Below, piece after piece: positions 1 to 10,746 of a stretch of 29,866 bases of DNA. The notes under the pieces are model-generated. The model searched no databases, was not told the DNA's origin, and saw only the letters and a program-made list of their open reading frames with translations. The position numbers were made by a program, and so were the translations under genes. The stretch covers positions 1 to 29,866 of the forward strand of contig JAQCAO010000002.1 of the NCBI GenBank assembly GCA_027731885.1. Direction: 5' to 3'. The stretch comes from Actinomycetota bacterium. GTDB taxonomy: Bacteria; Actinomycetota; Actinomycetes; Nanopelagicales; Nanopelagicaceae. Each line of letters starts with the position of its first letter. Within the stretch, counting starts at the first letter, position 1.

Positions 1-1010
1 AAGTTATTCTCTCCGGATCAGATTTAGAAACATCAAGTAAATCTTTTTTTAAAGCTGATATTTCTCAACCAGGAAAAATCTTAGTGCCTGGAAAATTGTT
101 AGCGGAGATCTCTAGGTCGCTTCCAAATAAAACGATCACAATCGCACTAGATGGATCCCGCGTCTTAGTAACCTCAGGATCGGCGAAATTTACCCTTCCT
201 ACACTTTCAATATCTGAATACCCAGCCCTACCCGAACTACCTGAAACAACCGGAGTTGTTACCAGCGATCTCTTTGCAACAGCGGTGGCACAAGTAGCAA
301 TTGCAGCCGGCAAAGATGATTCGCTACCAACACTCACAGGTGTGCACGTTGAAATAAATGAAGACGTTGTGACTTTGGCAGCAACCGATAGATACCGCCT
401 TGCCGTCCGCGAATTTACTTGGCAACCAACAACGCCGGGGCTTTCTACAACATCACTTTTACGTGGCCGCACAATTGCAGATGCCGCAAAATCACTAACT
501 GGATCAAAAAACGTTTCACTATCTTTCGCTCCTAACACCAGCAACGATCGCCTCGCTGGTTTTGCCGGAGAAGGCAAGTCGATGACCTCGCGAATGTTGG
601 ACGGCACATTCCCTCCATACCGCCACTTACTTCCACAAGATGTCACCACGACCGCAATTGTTGAAGTTGCACCGTTCTTAGATTCAGTTCGACGCGTTGC
701 GTTGGTAACCGATAAAACAGTTCCGCTCCGCTTGGAATTTGCAAATAACACCGTCTCACTTGAAGCTGGTGCTGGCGAAGAAGCGCAAGCGACAGAAGCG
801 ATAGAAATATTGTTAAACGGCGAACCTATTTCCATCGCTTTCAACCCAGTGTTTCTAGCAGACGGTCTACAAGCTGTAGGTACTGCTTTTGTACAAATTT
901 CATTCACTGGATCAAATAAGCCAGCGATTCTCAGCGGCAAATCAGATCGCGACGGTAAGGTAATTGAAAATTACCGTTACTTGTTGATGCCAATGCGTTA
1001 CGCATCATAA
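1..1010 (+). CDS. dnaN: DNA polymerase III beta subunit (sliding clamp), 5' end cut by window
   Basis: This is the ring-shaped processivity clamp that tethers DNA polymerase III and other partners to DNA. The reading frame is open from base 3 with no stop, and the first visible residues (VILSGSDLE) match the first-domain strand region of DnaN, so the true start lies upstream. About 335 residues are visible against roughly 366 in E. coli, so some 35-45 N-terminal residues are missing. A GTG at 84 is in frame but internal to the fold. The protein ends in YRYLLMPMR, the characteristic C-terminal clamp signature. The stop is followed after 31 nt by recF, as in most bacterial dnaA-dnaN-recF loci. 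The dnaA gene and the usual dnaA-dnaN origin region should therefore lie just left of the window. Confidence 0.96.
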   Translation, partial: VILSGSDLETSSKSFFKADISQPGKILVPGKLLAEISRSLPNKTITIALDGSRVLVTSGSAKFTLPTLSISEYPALPELPETTGVVTSDLFATAVAQVAIAAGKDDSLPTLTGVHVEINEDVVTLAATDRYRLAVREFTWQPTTPGLSTTSLLRGRTIADAAKSLTGSKNVSLSFAPNTSNDRLAGFAGEGKSMTSRMLDGTFPPYRHLLPQDVTTTAIVEVAPFLDSVRRVALVTDKTVPLRLEFANNTVSLEAGAGEEAQATEAIEILLNGEPISIAFNPVFLADGLQAVGTAFVQISFTGSNKPAILSGKSDRDGKVIENYRYLLMPMRYAS

Positions 1011-1041
1011 TTACTTTAAAGATTTTATCGGGAGCATAAAA

Positions 1042-2145
1042 GTGCGCGTCACCAAATTAGCGCTGACCAACTTCCGCTCTTATAAAAACTTAGAGTTGGA
1101 ATTTGCTCTCGGACCGACCACATTCATCGGCGACAATGGTTCTGGCAAGACCAATATCGCTGAAAGCTTGATCTATCTGGCATACCTGTCATCTCACCGA
1201 ACCTCCCAAAACCTGCCACTTTTAAATTTAGGTAGCGAGCAAGCGATTATTCGGGCAGAGATAGAAAGCGAGAACCGAACACTGCAAGTAGATCTTGAGA
1301 TAAATGCATCGAAGGCTAATCGCGCCCGTCTAAACCAAAACCCCACAAAATCACAACGCGAGATATTAGGCGCCTTACAAGTTATCTACTTTTCACCGGA
1401 AGATTTAGATCTAGTACGCGGCGAACCAACACACCGCCGTGATTTCCTCGACAAATTGTTAATCACCCGCGCCCCACGTTTAGCTGGAGTTATCAGTGAT
1501 TACGAGAGAGTTGTTAAACAAAGAAACACCTTATTAAAAACCCGCGCCCCCGAAAACACACTCGCCCCTTGGAGTGAACAGTTAATTGATTTAGGCGCAC
1601 AATTAAGCGCCGAGCGAGTCTCCCTGGTTGAAGCCCTAAACCCTTATGTCGCGGCTAATTACGCTAATTTAAACGAGGTGAAACCCGCATCAATTTCTTA
1701 CAAATCCAGCACCGAAGGTTTAAACACCAACACTGAATCTAATTTACAACTGCTGACCAAGCGACAATTAGAAGTATCTCGCCAAGAGATAGAACGTGGC
1801 GTTTCATTAATCGGGCCACACCGCGATGATTTACATTTACAACTCGGTGACTTCCCTGCCAAAGGTTATGCCAGCCACGGTGAATCCTGGTCGATGGCGA
1901 TTTCTTTACGTATTGGTTCGTACAATTTACTTAAATCAGAAGGTGCTGAACCAGTATTAATCCTCGATGATATTTTTGCGGAGTTAGACACTATTCGTCG
2001 CCAACAATTGATATCGGTTACCCAGATGGCGGAGCAGACTTTTATAACCGCCGCGGTTGAAAGCGACCTACCTGCTGAATTACTATCAAGTAAATATTAC
2101 GTAACCCCCGGAGTTGTTTCGAAAGAGAGGTCAGCCAATGAGTAA
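1042..2145 (+). CDS. recF: DNA replication and repair protein RecF
   Basis: RecF is an SMC-like ATPase that acts with RecO and RecR to load RecA at gaps and stalled forks. The 367-residue product has a Walker A at residues 30-37 (GDNGSGKT), an ABC-type signature region around SRQEIERG followed by GPHRDD, and a Walker B/D-loop (VLILDDIFAELD) near the C-terminus, which is the full RecF set at normal length. Translation starts at a GTG, chosen because GGGAG lies about 7 nt upstream and the protein begins directly with the first beta strand (MRVTKLALTNFRSY). It follows dnaN by 31 nt, and its last 8 nt overlap the predicted dciA start, so these genes are probably one transcript. Confidence 0.96.
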   Translation: MRVTKLALTNFRSYKNLELEFALGPTTFIGDNGSGKTNIAESLIYLAYLSSHRTSQNLPLLNLGSEQAIIRAEIESENRTLQVDLEINASKANRARLNQNPTKSQREILGALQVIYFSPEDLDLVRGEPTHRRDFLDKLLITRAPRLAGVISDYERVVKQRNTLLKTRAPENTLAPWSEQLIDLGAQLSAERVSLVEALNPYVAANYANLNEVKPASISYKSSTEGLNTNTESNLQLLTKRQLEVSRQEIERGVSLIGPHRDDLHLQLGDFPAKGYASHGESWSMAISLRIGSYNLLKSEGAEPVLILDDIFAELDTIRRQQLISVTQMAEQTFITAAVESDLPAELLSSKYYVTPGVVSKERSANE

Positions 2146-2590
2146 ACGCGATTTGGCTCTTGATCTCTTCCGCAGCTATAAAACTGGATTTATAAAGAAA
2201 TCAAAACCGATTCAAGAGCGCACCAACACTCCAGGTGACCCAACCCTAATTAGTGAAGTTATGTCAGATCTAATCAATCAACGCGATTGGCATTTAGGAA
2301 TTGCTGAAGGAACTTTATTTTCAACCTGGAAAGAGATTGTTGGTGAAGATATTGCCTCACACACAACGCCAATTTCACTTCTTGATGGCGCACTTCTTAT
2401 TCAATGTTCCTCAACCGCATGGGCCACACAGTTAAACGCTGTGGGACAAAATTTACTAAATACAATTCAAAGCTCCACACCTGGAGCCGGGGTAACTTCC
2501 CTCGCCTTTATTGGCCCGCAAGCGCCATCTTGGAAGCGAGGTTTGCGGACAATCAAGAACGAGCGCGGGCCGCGCGATACCTACGGTTAG
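2138..2590 (+). CDS. dciA: DciA-like DUF721 protein (replicative helicase loading factor)
   Basis: This 150-residue protein belongs to the DUF721/DciA family, which in bacteria lacking DnaC-type loaders helps load the replicative helicase DnaB. The recognisable part is the domain from about residue 40 on (DWHLGIAEGTLFSTWKEIVG, then a strand region ending in STAWATQL), which matches the DUF721 core; the N-terminus is basic and probably flexible. The ATG at 2138 is preferred over an in-frame start at 2114 because GAGAGG sits just upstream and the protein then begins MSKRDLALDLF. It overlaps the end of recF by 8 nt in another frame, implying translational coupling. Position between recF and gyrB is the conserved actinobacterial location. 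The helicase-loading role is family knowledge, not visible here. Confidence 0.85.
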   Translation: MSKRDLALDLFRSYKTGFIKKSKPIQERTNTPGDPTLISEVMSDLINQRDWHLGIAEGTLFSTWKEIVGEDIASHTTPISLLDGALLIQCSSTAWATQLNAVGQNLLNTIQSSTPGAGVTSLAFIGPQAPSWKRGLRTIKNERGPRDTYG

Positions 2591-4738
<2,148 letters not shown>

Positions 4739-7252
4739 ATGGCTGAAGATAAGACTCCGGTAGACCGTACCGGCATGGCCAACCCGGGCCATGATTTCGA
4801 TCGTATTGAAACAGTTGACCTACAAGTCGAAATGGCCCGCTCTTATCTTGATTATGCAATGTCAGTTATCGTCGGACGCGCACTGCCTGATGTACGCGAT
4901 GGTTTAAAACCAGTTCACCGCAGAGTTTTATATGCAATGTACGACGCGGGTTATCGTCCAGATAAAGGTTATTACAAATCTTCTCGCATCGTCGGTGATG
5001 TCATGGGTAATTATCATCCACACGGCGACGGTGCGATTTATGACACCGTAGTTCGCTTGGCTCAGCACTGGTCATTGCGCTATCCATTGGTAGATGGCAA
5101 CGGAAACTTTGGTTCTCCCGGCAACGATCCGGCCGCAGCAATGCGTTACACAGAGGCTCGTTTATCTCCTATCGCAATGGAGATGATGCGCGATATCGAT
5201 GAAGATACCGTCAACTTTTCACCAAATTACGATGGCCGCTCTAAAGAACCAGATGTTCTACCGAGCCGCTTTCCAAACTTATTAGTAAACGGTTCTGCCG
5301 GTATCGCAGTCGGTATGGCGACGAATATTCCGCCACACAATCTGCGCGAGATCACCGAAGGCGTTATCTACTCACTTAACAACCCAGATCTAAAACCAGA
5401 AGCACTTCTTGTCGAACTACTAAAAATTGTTAAAGGCCCAGATTTCCCAACTAAAGCTTTAATTGTTGGACGCACCGGGATCGAAGAGGCATACCGCACA
5501 GGTCGCGGATCAGTGACAATGCGCGCAGTCGTTCAAGTTGAAGAAATCAATAAGCGCACCTGTTTAGTAGTTAGCGAGCTTCCGTACCAAGTAAACCCAG
5601 ATAACCTCGCACTTAAGATCGCTGAGTTAGTTAAAGATGGCAAAATAAAAGGCATCGCTGATGTACGTGATGAAGGTAATGAGCGCCTAGGACAACGCCT
5701 TGTAATCGTTCTGCAATCTTCAGCAATTCCAAAGGTTGTCTTAAATAATCTTTATAAGCAGACCCAATTGCAAGATACTTTCGGCGCAAATATGTTGGCG
5801 CTCGTCGATGGTGTGCCACGCACGCTGCGCCTCGATGAATTTATCAAGTTCTACATCCAGCATCAGGTCGAAGTAATCATTCGCCGTACCAAATACCGTT
5901 TAGCTGAGAAAGAAAAGCGCGCTCATATTCTGCAAGGTTATTTAAAAGCACTTGATGCCCTCGATGCTGTTATTGCTTTAATCCGCGCTTCAACAACACC
6001 TGAAGAAGCGCGTACCGGCCTTATGAAGTTACTCGATGTTGATGAAGTACAAGCAAATGCAATCCTGGATATGCAATTGCGCCGTATTGCAGCCCTGGAA
6101 CGCCAAAAGATTAACGATGAATACAACGGCCTTATGGCCGATATCGTTGAACTCAATGAGATCTTGGCAAGTGAAGCAAAACAGCGCCAGATAATCATTT
6201 CAGAGCTCACCGAGCTAACTGCAAAGTATGGCGACGTGCGCCGCACACAGATTGTGGCGAGCGAAGGCGATTTCTCGGCAGAAGATTTGATTCCAGATCA
6301 AGACGTTGTCGTGACAATCACCCGCACGGGCTACGCCAAGCGCACCAACGCCGATCTTTATAAGACACAACGCCGTGGCGGCCGTGGCGTAAAAGGTGCA
6401 GCGCTTAAGCAAGATGATGTGGTCGATCACTTTTTTGTTGCCAGCACACACGATTGGTTATTGTTCTTTACCAACCAAGGTCGCGTTTATCGCGCCAAAG
6501 TGCACGAGCTTCCAGATGCGGGTCGCGATGCACGCGGCCAACACGTCGCAAATTTAATGGCTTTTAAATCCAACGAGACCATCGCACAAGTTTTATCATT
6601 TAAAGATTACAACGCATCTCCTTACTTAGTCCTTGCTACCAAAACTGGTTTGGTTAAAAAGACTCCACTGATTGAATATGATTCACCGCGTACTGGCGGC
6701 TTGATTGCAATCTCGCTAAAACCAGGTGACGAAGTTGTCTCTGCTGCACTTATCAATCAAGGTGATGAGCTACTTCTTGTATCTAAGAAAGCAATGTCAC
6801 TTCGATTTGCCGCAGATGAAGAATCGCTACGCCCAATGGGTCGCTCAACAAGCGGTGTTATCGGAATGAAGTTCCGTGCCGGTGATGAACTTTTGACAAT
6901 GGCGCGAATTAATTCGCAATCTGTAAATGCATTTGTGTTAACCGCAACCGATGGCGGATACGGAAAGAAGACTCCGCTTGATGAATATCGCTTACAAGGT
7001 CGTGGTGGAATCGGCATTAAAGCTGCGAAGATTGATGAGAATTCACGCGGTTCATTAGTTAGCGCACTTGTTCTTGCCGACACAGATGAAATTTTGGCGA
7101 TAACTTCCGCCGGCACCGTGATGCGCACGCCAGCGGCCGAGGTGCGCCAGACCGGCCGCGATTCAATGGGCGTTCGCTTGGTAAACCTCGATGAAGGCGT
7201 CGCACTGGTCTCTGTTACACAGAACCAGGAAGATGAGATTTCCGCTAAATAA
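4739..7252 (+). CDS. gyrA: DNA gyrase subunit A
   Basis: GyrA is the DNA cleavage-religation subunit of gyrase. The 837-residue product contains the winged-helix breakage domain with catalytic Tyr137 in [11 protein letters not shown] coiled-coil gate follows, then a six-bladed C-terminal wrapping domain that contains the GyrA box [10 protein letters not shown], so this is gyrase rather than ParC/topoisomerase IV. The quinolone-determining region reads [12 protein letters not shown]: the position equivalent to E. coli Ser83 is Gly98, while the Asp87 equivalent is conserved as Asp102. Mycobacterium tuberculosis has Ala at the Ser83 position. The start abuts the gyrB stop with no intervening base and no separate Shine-Dalgarno, so translation is probably coupled. 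A hairpin just after the stop is a likely terminator. Confidence 0.98.
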   Translation: MAEDKTPVDRTGMANPGHDFDRIETVDLQVEMARSYLDYAMSVIVGRALPDVRDGLKPVHRRVLYAMYDAGYRPDKGYYKSSRIVGDVMGNYHPHGDGAIYDTVVRLAQHWSLRYPLVDGNGNFGSPGNDPAAAMRYTEARLSPIAMEMMRDIDEDTVNFSPNYDGRSKEPDVLPSRFPNLLVNGSAGIAVGMATNIPPHNLREITEGVIYSLNNPDLKPEALLVELLKIVKGPDFPTKALIVGRTGIEEAYRTGRGSVTMRAVVQVEEINKRTCLVVSELPYQVNPDNLALKIAELVKDGKIKGIADVRDEGNERLGQRLVIVLQSSAIPKVVLNNLYKQTQLQDTFGANMLALVDGVPRTLRLDEFIKFYIQHQVEVIIRRTKYRLAEKEKRAHILQGYLKALDALDAVIALIRASTTPEEARTGLMKLLDVDEVQANAILDMQLRRIAALERQKINDEYNGLMADIVELNEILASEAKQRQIIISELTELTAKYGDVRRTQIVASEGDFSAEDLIPDQDVVVTITRTGYAKRTNADLYKTQRRGGRGVKGAALKQDDVVDHFFVASTHDWLLFFTNQGRVYRAKVHELPDAGRDARGQHVANLMAFKSNETIAQVLSFKDYNASPYLVLATKTGLVKKTPLIEYDSPRTGGLIAISLKPGDEVVSAALINQGDELLLVSKKAMSLRFAADEESLRPMGRSTSGVIGMKFRAGDELLTMARINSQSVNAFVLTATDGGYGKKTPLDEYRLQGRGGIGIKAAKIDENSRGSLVSALVLADTDEILAITSAGTVMRTPAAEVRQTGRDSMGVRLVNLDEGVALVSVTQNQEDEISAK

Positions 7253-7256
7253 CGCT

Positions 7257-7298
7257 ACGCTGTCGCCTTCTGCGCTAAGGCGTGCGTTTTGGTCTCTT
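7257..7298 (+). terminator. Probable gyrA terminator hairpin
   Basis: Immediately after the gyrA stop there is a stem CGCCTT (7264-7269) with AAGGCG (7277-7282) and a 7-nt loop. It is extended by an outer ACGC (7257-7260) with GCGT (7284-7287) across a small internal loop. A short T run with T-rich sequence follows (TTTTGGTCTCTT). The position between gyrA and the tRNA pair fits termination of the gyr transcript. The T tract is weak, so termination may be partial. Confidence 0.5.
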
Positions 7299-7350
7299 GG
7301 AGAAGTTCAAGTAACCTAGCGCTTCTGCAATAAAGAGCGATCTTTCTTGC

Positions 7351-7425
7351 GGGCCCATAGCTCAGCCTGGTTAGAGCGCTTCCCTGATAAGGAAGAGGTC
7401 GGTGGTTCAAGTCCACCTGGGCCCA
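7351..7425 (+). tRNA. ileT: tRNA-Ile (anticodon GAT)
   Basis: A complete cloverleaf can be drawn. Acceptor stem GGGCCCA pairs with TGGGCCC, D stem GCTC with GAGC, anticodon stem CTTCC with GGAAG around CTGATAA (anticodon GAT at 7386-7388), and T stem GGTGG with CCACC around TTCAAGT. Discriminator is A at 7425. The 3' CCA is not encoded, so it must be added after processing. A possible promoter lies upstream (TTCAAG 7306-7311 and an A/T-rich box near 7329-7336), but it is weak. tRNA-Ala follows after 13 nt, so the two are probably co-transcribed. Confidence 0.97.
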
Positions 7426-7438
7426 CCCGTTCTAATAC

Positions 7439-7511
7439 GGGGACCTAGCTCAATTGGTAGAGCACCGCCTTTGCAAGGCGGGGGTTAGGGGTTCGATTCC
7501 CCTGGTCTCCA
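7439..7511 (+). tRNA. alaT: tRNA-Ala (anticodon TGC)
   Basis: All arms pair. Acceptor GGGGACC pairs with GGTCTCC, including the G3-U70 wobble that is the universal alanine identity element. D stem is GCTC/GAGC, anticodon stem CCGCC/GGCGG around TTTGCAA (anticodon TGC at 7472-7474), and T stem AGGGG/CCCCT around TTCGATT. Discriminator is A at 7511 and no CCA is encoded. Only one base (C, 7512) separates the tRNA from the ATG of the cyclophilin gene, so 3' processing of this tRNA would directly define the 5' end of that mRNA. Confidence 0.97.
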
Positions 7512-7512
7512 C

Positions 7513-8025
7513 ATGACAACAACAGCAACTCTGCACACATCACTCGGTGATATCGTCATTGAGCTCTACCCAAATCACGCACCAAAGACAGTTGCAAACT
7601 TTGTTGAACTCGCAACCGGTGCAAAAGAGTGGACCGATCCGCGCGACGGAAAGAAAACAACTGCGAAGCTGTACGACGGCACAATTTTTCACCGCGTCAT
7701 CGCAGGTTTCATGATTCAAGGTGGAGATCCACTCGGAAAAGGTTTCGGCGGACCTGGTTACCAATTCGCTGACGAATTCCACGGCGAACTTCAATTCGAT
7801 GCGCCATACATTCTTGCAATGGCGAACTCAGGACCAGGAACAAACGGTTCACAATTCTTCATTACCGTTGCACCAACAACTTGGTTAAACCGCAAGCACA
7901 CTATCTTCGGAGCAGTTAAAGACGCTGCTTCCCAGGCTGTTGTAGATAAGATCGGTTCAACACCGACAGGCGCACAAGATGTTCCTGTAACACCAGTTGT
8001 TATCAATAGCGTAACTATTGCTTAA
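7513..8025 (+). CDS. ppiA: Cyclophilin-type peptidyl-prolyl cis-trans isomerase
   Basis: This is a 170-residue cytoplasmic cyclophilin that catalyses cis-trans isomerisation of Xaa-Pro bonds. It has no signal peptide. Catalytic and binding residues are visible: Arg61 in FHRV, Gln69 in [15 protein letters not shown] at 111-117, Trp124 and His129 in TWLNRKH. The start at 7513 is the only plausible one, because the protein begins in the family's first strand ([16 protein letters not shown]) and the next Met is residue 67. There is no Shine-Dalgarno; the ATG begins 2 nt after the last base of tRNA-Ala. Translation of a leaderless mRNA released by tRNA 3' processing is my inference. The gene sits downstream of gyrA-ileT-alaT as in mycobacteria, and a rhomboid gene follows 10 nt after its stop. 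Confidence 0.95.
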   Translation: MTTTATLHTSLGDIVIELYPNHAPKTVANFVELATGAKEWTDPRDGKKTTAKLYDGTIFHRVIAGFMIQGGDPLGKGFGGPGYQFADEFHGELQFDAPYILAMANSGPGTNGSQFFITVAPTTWLNRKHTIFGAVKDAASQAVVDKIGSTPTGAQDVPVTPVVINSVTIA

Positions 8026-8035
8026 GTAAACACTG

Positions 8036-8575
8036 ATGTATCAAATGAAGCGTTCTGCAACGCTTTCATTAATCCTGATCATTTCTGCTGCTTATGTAGC
8101 GGACCGGATATATCCGCAACTTTATGAATACACCGCGCTTTTCGGACCGCTAGTTCAATCCGGAGAAGTCTGGCGACTCTTCACAGTGGCCTTGGTGCAC
8201 GGCGGGTTGACACATTTATTTTTCAACATGTTCACACTGCTTGTTTTAGGTAATCCAATTGAGGCAGCGCTCGGCAAACCCCGTTTTCTTATAATCTTTT
8301 TTGTATCGCTCTTAACTGGCTCGCTCTCCTCGGTCTATCTCAGCAGCTATCCATATGTATCTGTTGGAGCATCTGGCGCGGTCTTTGGTTTATTCGGAGC
8401 CTTTATTGCAATGCGCAAGATGATCCACGAGGGCGTGCGCGACATTTACTTAATCATCGGCCTCAACTTCATATTCGGCTTCATCTTGGGCGGAGTCGAC
8501 TGGCGAGCCCACCTGGGAGGCCTCGTCGGGGGTTATCTAACAACCACGGTTTTGCTGCGAATTACACGCGTGTAA
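8036..8575 (+). CDS. Rhomboid family intramembrane serine protease
   Basis: This 179-residue, multi-pass membrane protein carries the rhomboid catalytic signature. HGGLTHLFFN (His55, His60, Asn64) is in the second membrane segment, the nucleophile Ser113 is in GASGAVFG, and catalytic His159 is in AHLGG near the C-terminus. Hydrophobic segments at about residues 8-22, 45-70, 83-103, 110-128, 138-152 and 160-176 fit a six-helix core. Rhomboids cleave transmembrane segments inside the bilayer; the substrate here is unknown. It lies 10 nt after ppiA and is likely in the same transcript. No strong Shine-Dalgarno is seen; ATG 8045 (fourth codon) is an alternative start. Downstream is a convergent gene and a long palindrome that could end transcription. 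Confidence 0.9.
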   Translation: MYQMKRSATLSLILIISAAYVADRIYPQLYEYTALFGPLVQSGEVWRLFTVALVHGGLTHLFFNMFTLLVLGNPIEAALGKPRFLIIFFVSLLTGSLSSVYLSSYPYVSVGASGAVFGLFGAFIAMRKMIHEGVRDIYLIIGLNFIFGFILGGVDWRAHLGGLVGGYLTTTVLLRITRV

Positions 8576-8587
8576 TTCCTCCACACC

Positions 8588-8609
8588 TGTGCACAAGTTC
8601 TGTGGATAA
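8588..8609 (+). promoter_or_regulatory. Pair of DnaA boxes
   Basis: TGTGGATAA at 8601-8609 is an exact reverse complement of the DnaA box TTATCCACA. TGTGCACAA at 8588-8596 is the reverse complement of TTGTGCACA, one base from the actinobacterial form TTGTCCACA. Both face the same way, with start positions 13 nt apart. They lie about 7.6 kb past the end of dnaN, away from the expected dnaA-dnaN origin, so they may titrate DnaA, regulate a gene, or be an outlying part of the origin region. Two boxes alone do not make an origin. Confidence 0.5.
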
Positions 8610-8623
8610 CTCGAGAGTAAGTA

Positions 8624-8694
8624 ATTTAAGGGATTTTGCAGCGCAGGGACTGTAAAAGGTTTTTCCTCAGTTCCTAGCAAGAAATCCCTTAAAT
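8624..8694. repeat. Long palindromic element, copy 1 (convergent gene junction)
   Basis: The outer arms are ATTTAAGGGATTT (8624-8636) and AAATCCCTTAAAT (8682-8694), a perfect 13-bp inverted repeat. Inside, AGGGACTG (8645-8652) pairs with CAGTTCCT (8668-8675) with one G-T wobble, around a loop T-AAAA-GGT-TTTT-TCCT. The right arm overlaps the stop codon of the minus-strand oxidoreductase and is followed on the plus strand by TATTTTT. It could therefore act as a bidirectional terminator between rhomboid and oxidoreductase genes. The core GACTGTAAA...TTTT.CC...CAGT recurs at 10804-10826. Confidence 0.75.
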
Positions 8695-10734
8695 ATTTTT
8701 AACGCTGCGAAGCAGAACCTGAGCTACATCGAGGACTTCAACATCGCTCTCTCTCGCAACCATTCCGTCACCAACCATTACGCGACAGAACGGACAAGCG
8801 ACTGCAACTTCTTCTGCGCCAGTTGAAATAGCTTCATCAACGCGATTTAAATTAATCCGTGTACCAATCTTCTCTTCCATCCACATACGGCCGCCACCGC
8901 CACCACAGCAGAATGAACGCTCTTGATTACGCGGCATCTCTGTTACATCACATCCGGATGCTTCAAGTAATTCGCGCGGTGGTGCATAGATCTGATTGTG
9001 TCGACCCAAGTAACAAGGATCGTGATAAGTCAATTTCTTCTCGCTCTTATGCGGACTTGGCTTTAAACGCTTCTCTTTTATTAAAGTATTTAACAATTGC
9101 GCATGGTGCAACATCTCAAGTTCAAAACCGCTCTGTGCATAATCACGGCCAATTGTTGTAAAGCAATGTGGACAAGTAACAACGACTTTCTTCTTACCCT
9201 TTGGACGACCCGTAAAAACTTCGTTAAATGTTTCGATATTTTCGCGCGATAAGATTTGATATAAGAACTCATTACCTGAGCGACGCGCTGGATCTCCTGT
9301 GCAAGTCTCGCGCTTACCTAAGACTGCAAAGTTAACGCCGGCCATATATAAAAGCTCAGCAACAGCTTTTGTAGTTTTCTTGGCGCGTTCTTCGTAGGCA
9401 CCGGCGCAACCAACCCAGAACAAGTACTCAACTTCATCTGGCAGCACACCTTCAACAACGCGAACCGGGAAGTCACATTCGGCAATCCAACCTTCGCGAT
9501 CTTGTTTATTCGCACCCCAAGGATTACCGGCTTTTTCCAAATTACGGAAAGTGCCGCCGAGTTCAGATGGAAATTCTGATTCAACTAAAACCTGGAAGCG
9601 GCGCATATTTACAATGTGATCTACGTGTTCAATGTCGACCGGACATTCATTTACGCATGCACCACACATGGTGCAAGACCAGAGAACATCAAGTGAAATA
9701 GGGCCGTTTTCGCCAACTATCGCTTCACTTTCAACCACCTTGGCCATTGCATGATCGCGCATCGCCATAATCAAAAGCTTCGGCGAAAGCGGTTTATCAG
9801 TGTGCCAAGCAGGGCATTGCGATTGGCAACGTCCGCACTCAGTACAAGAAGTCATATCAAGCAGGCCTTTCCAAGAAATATCTTGGCGGTTGCCTAAACC
9901 AAAGACATCATCTTCGGCTGGATCTTCAAAGTTAACTGGCTGTCCTTTAGAAAGCATTTCGGGAAGCGCACCAAGTGAATTACTGCCATCACTATTGCGC
10001 TTGTAATAAATATTAAAGAAGGCCAAGAAGCGATGCCAGGCAATACCCATTGTCAGATTGCTAGCAATAACGATAAACCAAGCCATGGAGATAACAATCT
10101 TTGCGGTGGCGACCCAAACAATTGCGTTCTCTATAGCTGCTTCACTCAAACCTTGAAATACCAGAACCGCCGGCCAAGAAATTGCAAAGTGCCAGTTCCA
10201 ACTTGTCTCACCAGCGTTGGCACCTTCTAAACCGCGAAGTGCGAATACACAAAATACAATCGCTAAAATTGTTGCTTCGACGTAATACGCTTTCCACATT
10301 CCAGAACCAGCGAACCGATTTAACATTCTAAAACGTGTGACTTGGCGGATTCCGATCAGAGTCACAATTCCCACACCAGTGGCAAGCGCGATAAATTCAG
10401 TGAAGAGCTCATAAACAACCCAATGGCCAATCAGCGGCAATATAAAATCAGGATTAATAACCTGGCCGTATGCCATAACCAAAGTTCCAAAGAGCGCACC
10501 GAAACCGATCATCACAAACCAGTGCGCAATTCCCGTTGCAGTGAAGTTGAGCATCTTGGTGTGGCCCATAACTTCTTTCAACATATTTCTTAAACGCGCA
10601 CCACCATCACCGCTGCGAGTTGGATCTGGTTGGCCCTTGCGATAAATCCCAATCAGCTGGCGCACTCGAATAGTGAGTAGAACTATCGCGACAACTGTGA
10701 TCGCATACGAGATTGAGGCCAGAGCGAGTTGCAT
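8689..10734 (-). CDS. etfD: Membrane Fe-S oxidoreductase, EtfD-like (CCG domains)
   Basis: This 681-residue protein combines an N-terminal membrane domain with Fe-S domains. Hydrophobic segments lie at about residues 5-25, 70-90, 97-128, 152-168, 185-195 and 203-230. Two [4Fe-4S] motifs follow (Cys297/300/303/307 and Cys354/357/360/364). Two cysteine-rich CCG-type domains come next: the first has VGCAG, ETCTGDPARR and CPHC, the second DPCYLGRHN, FCCGGGGGRMW and CPFC. This is the layout of mycobacterial Rv0338c/EtfD, which passes electrons from electron-transfer flavoprotein to the quinone pool during fatty-acid oxidation; the exact role here is inferred from that resemblance. Mycobacteria also carry it near dnaK. 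No Shine-Dalgarno is seen; a TAACCT box 6 nt before the ATG suggests a leaderless transcript. Palindromes with a shared core flank the gene on both sides. Confidence 0.85.
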   Translation of the reverse strand: MQLALASISYAITVVAIVLLTIRVRQLIGIYRKGQPDPTRSGDGGARLRNMLKEVMGHTKMLNFTATGIAHWFVMIGFGALFGTLVMAYGQVINPDFILPLIGHWVVYELFTEFIALATGVGIVTLIGIRQVTRFRMLNRFAGSGMWKAYYVEATILAIVFCVFALRGLEGANAGETSWNWHFAISWPAVLVFQGLSEAAIENAIVWVATAKIVISMAWFIVIASNLTMGIAWHRFLAFFNIYYKRNSDGSNSLGALPEMLSKGQPVNFEDPAEDDVFGLGNRQDISWKGLLDMTSCTECGRCQSQCPAWHTDKPLSPKLLIMAMRDHAMAKVVESEAIVGENGPISLDVLWSCTMCGACVNECPVDIEHVDHIVNMRRFQVLVESEFPSELGGTFRNLEKAGNPWGANKQDREGWIAECDFPVRVVEGVLPDEVEYLFWVGCAGAYEERAKKTTKAVAELLYMAGVNFAVLGKRETCTGDPARRSGNEFLYQILSRENIETFNEVFTGRPKGKKKVVVTCPHCFTTIGRDYAQSGFELEMLHHAQLLNTLIKEKRLKPSPHKSEKKLTYHDPCYLGRHNQIYAPPRELLEASGCDVTEMPRNQERSFCCGGGGGRMWMEEKIGTRINLNRVDEAISTGAEEVAVACPFCRVMVGDGMVARESDVEVLDVAQVLLRSVKNI

Positions 10735-10740
10735 AACGCG

Positions 10741-10746
10741 AGGTTA
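10741..10746 (-). promoter_or_regulatory. Probable leaderless -10 box of the EtfD-like gene
   Basis: On the minus strand TAACCT is followed by 6 nt (CGCGTT) and the ATG at 10734. This is the TAnnnT arrangement expected when transcription starts at the first base of the start codon. No convincing -35 is visible. The same spacing occurs before seven other genes in the window. Confidence 0.45.

Noticed and set aside
84..86. GTG at 84 as the dnaN start
   Set aside because: In-frame sequence upstream continues to match DnaN, so the gene begins outside the window.
65..940. Long minus-strand open frame opposite dnaN
   Set aside because: It is antisense to a clear DnaN coding region, has no recognisable domain, and reflects codon bias of the real gene.
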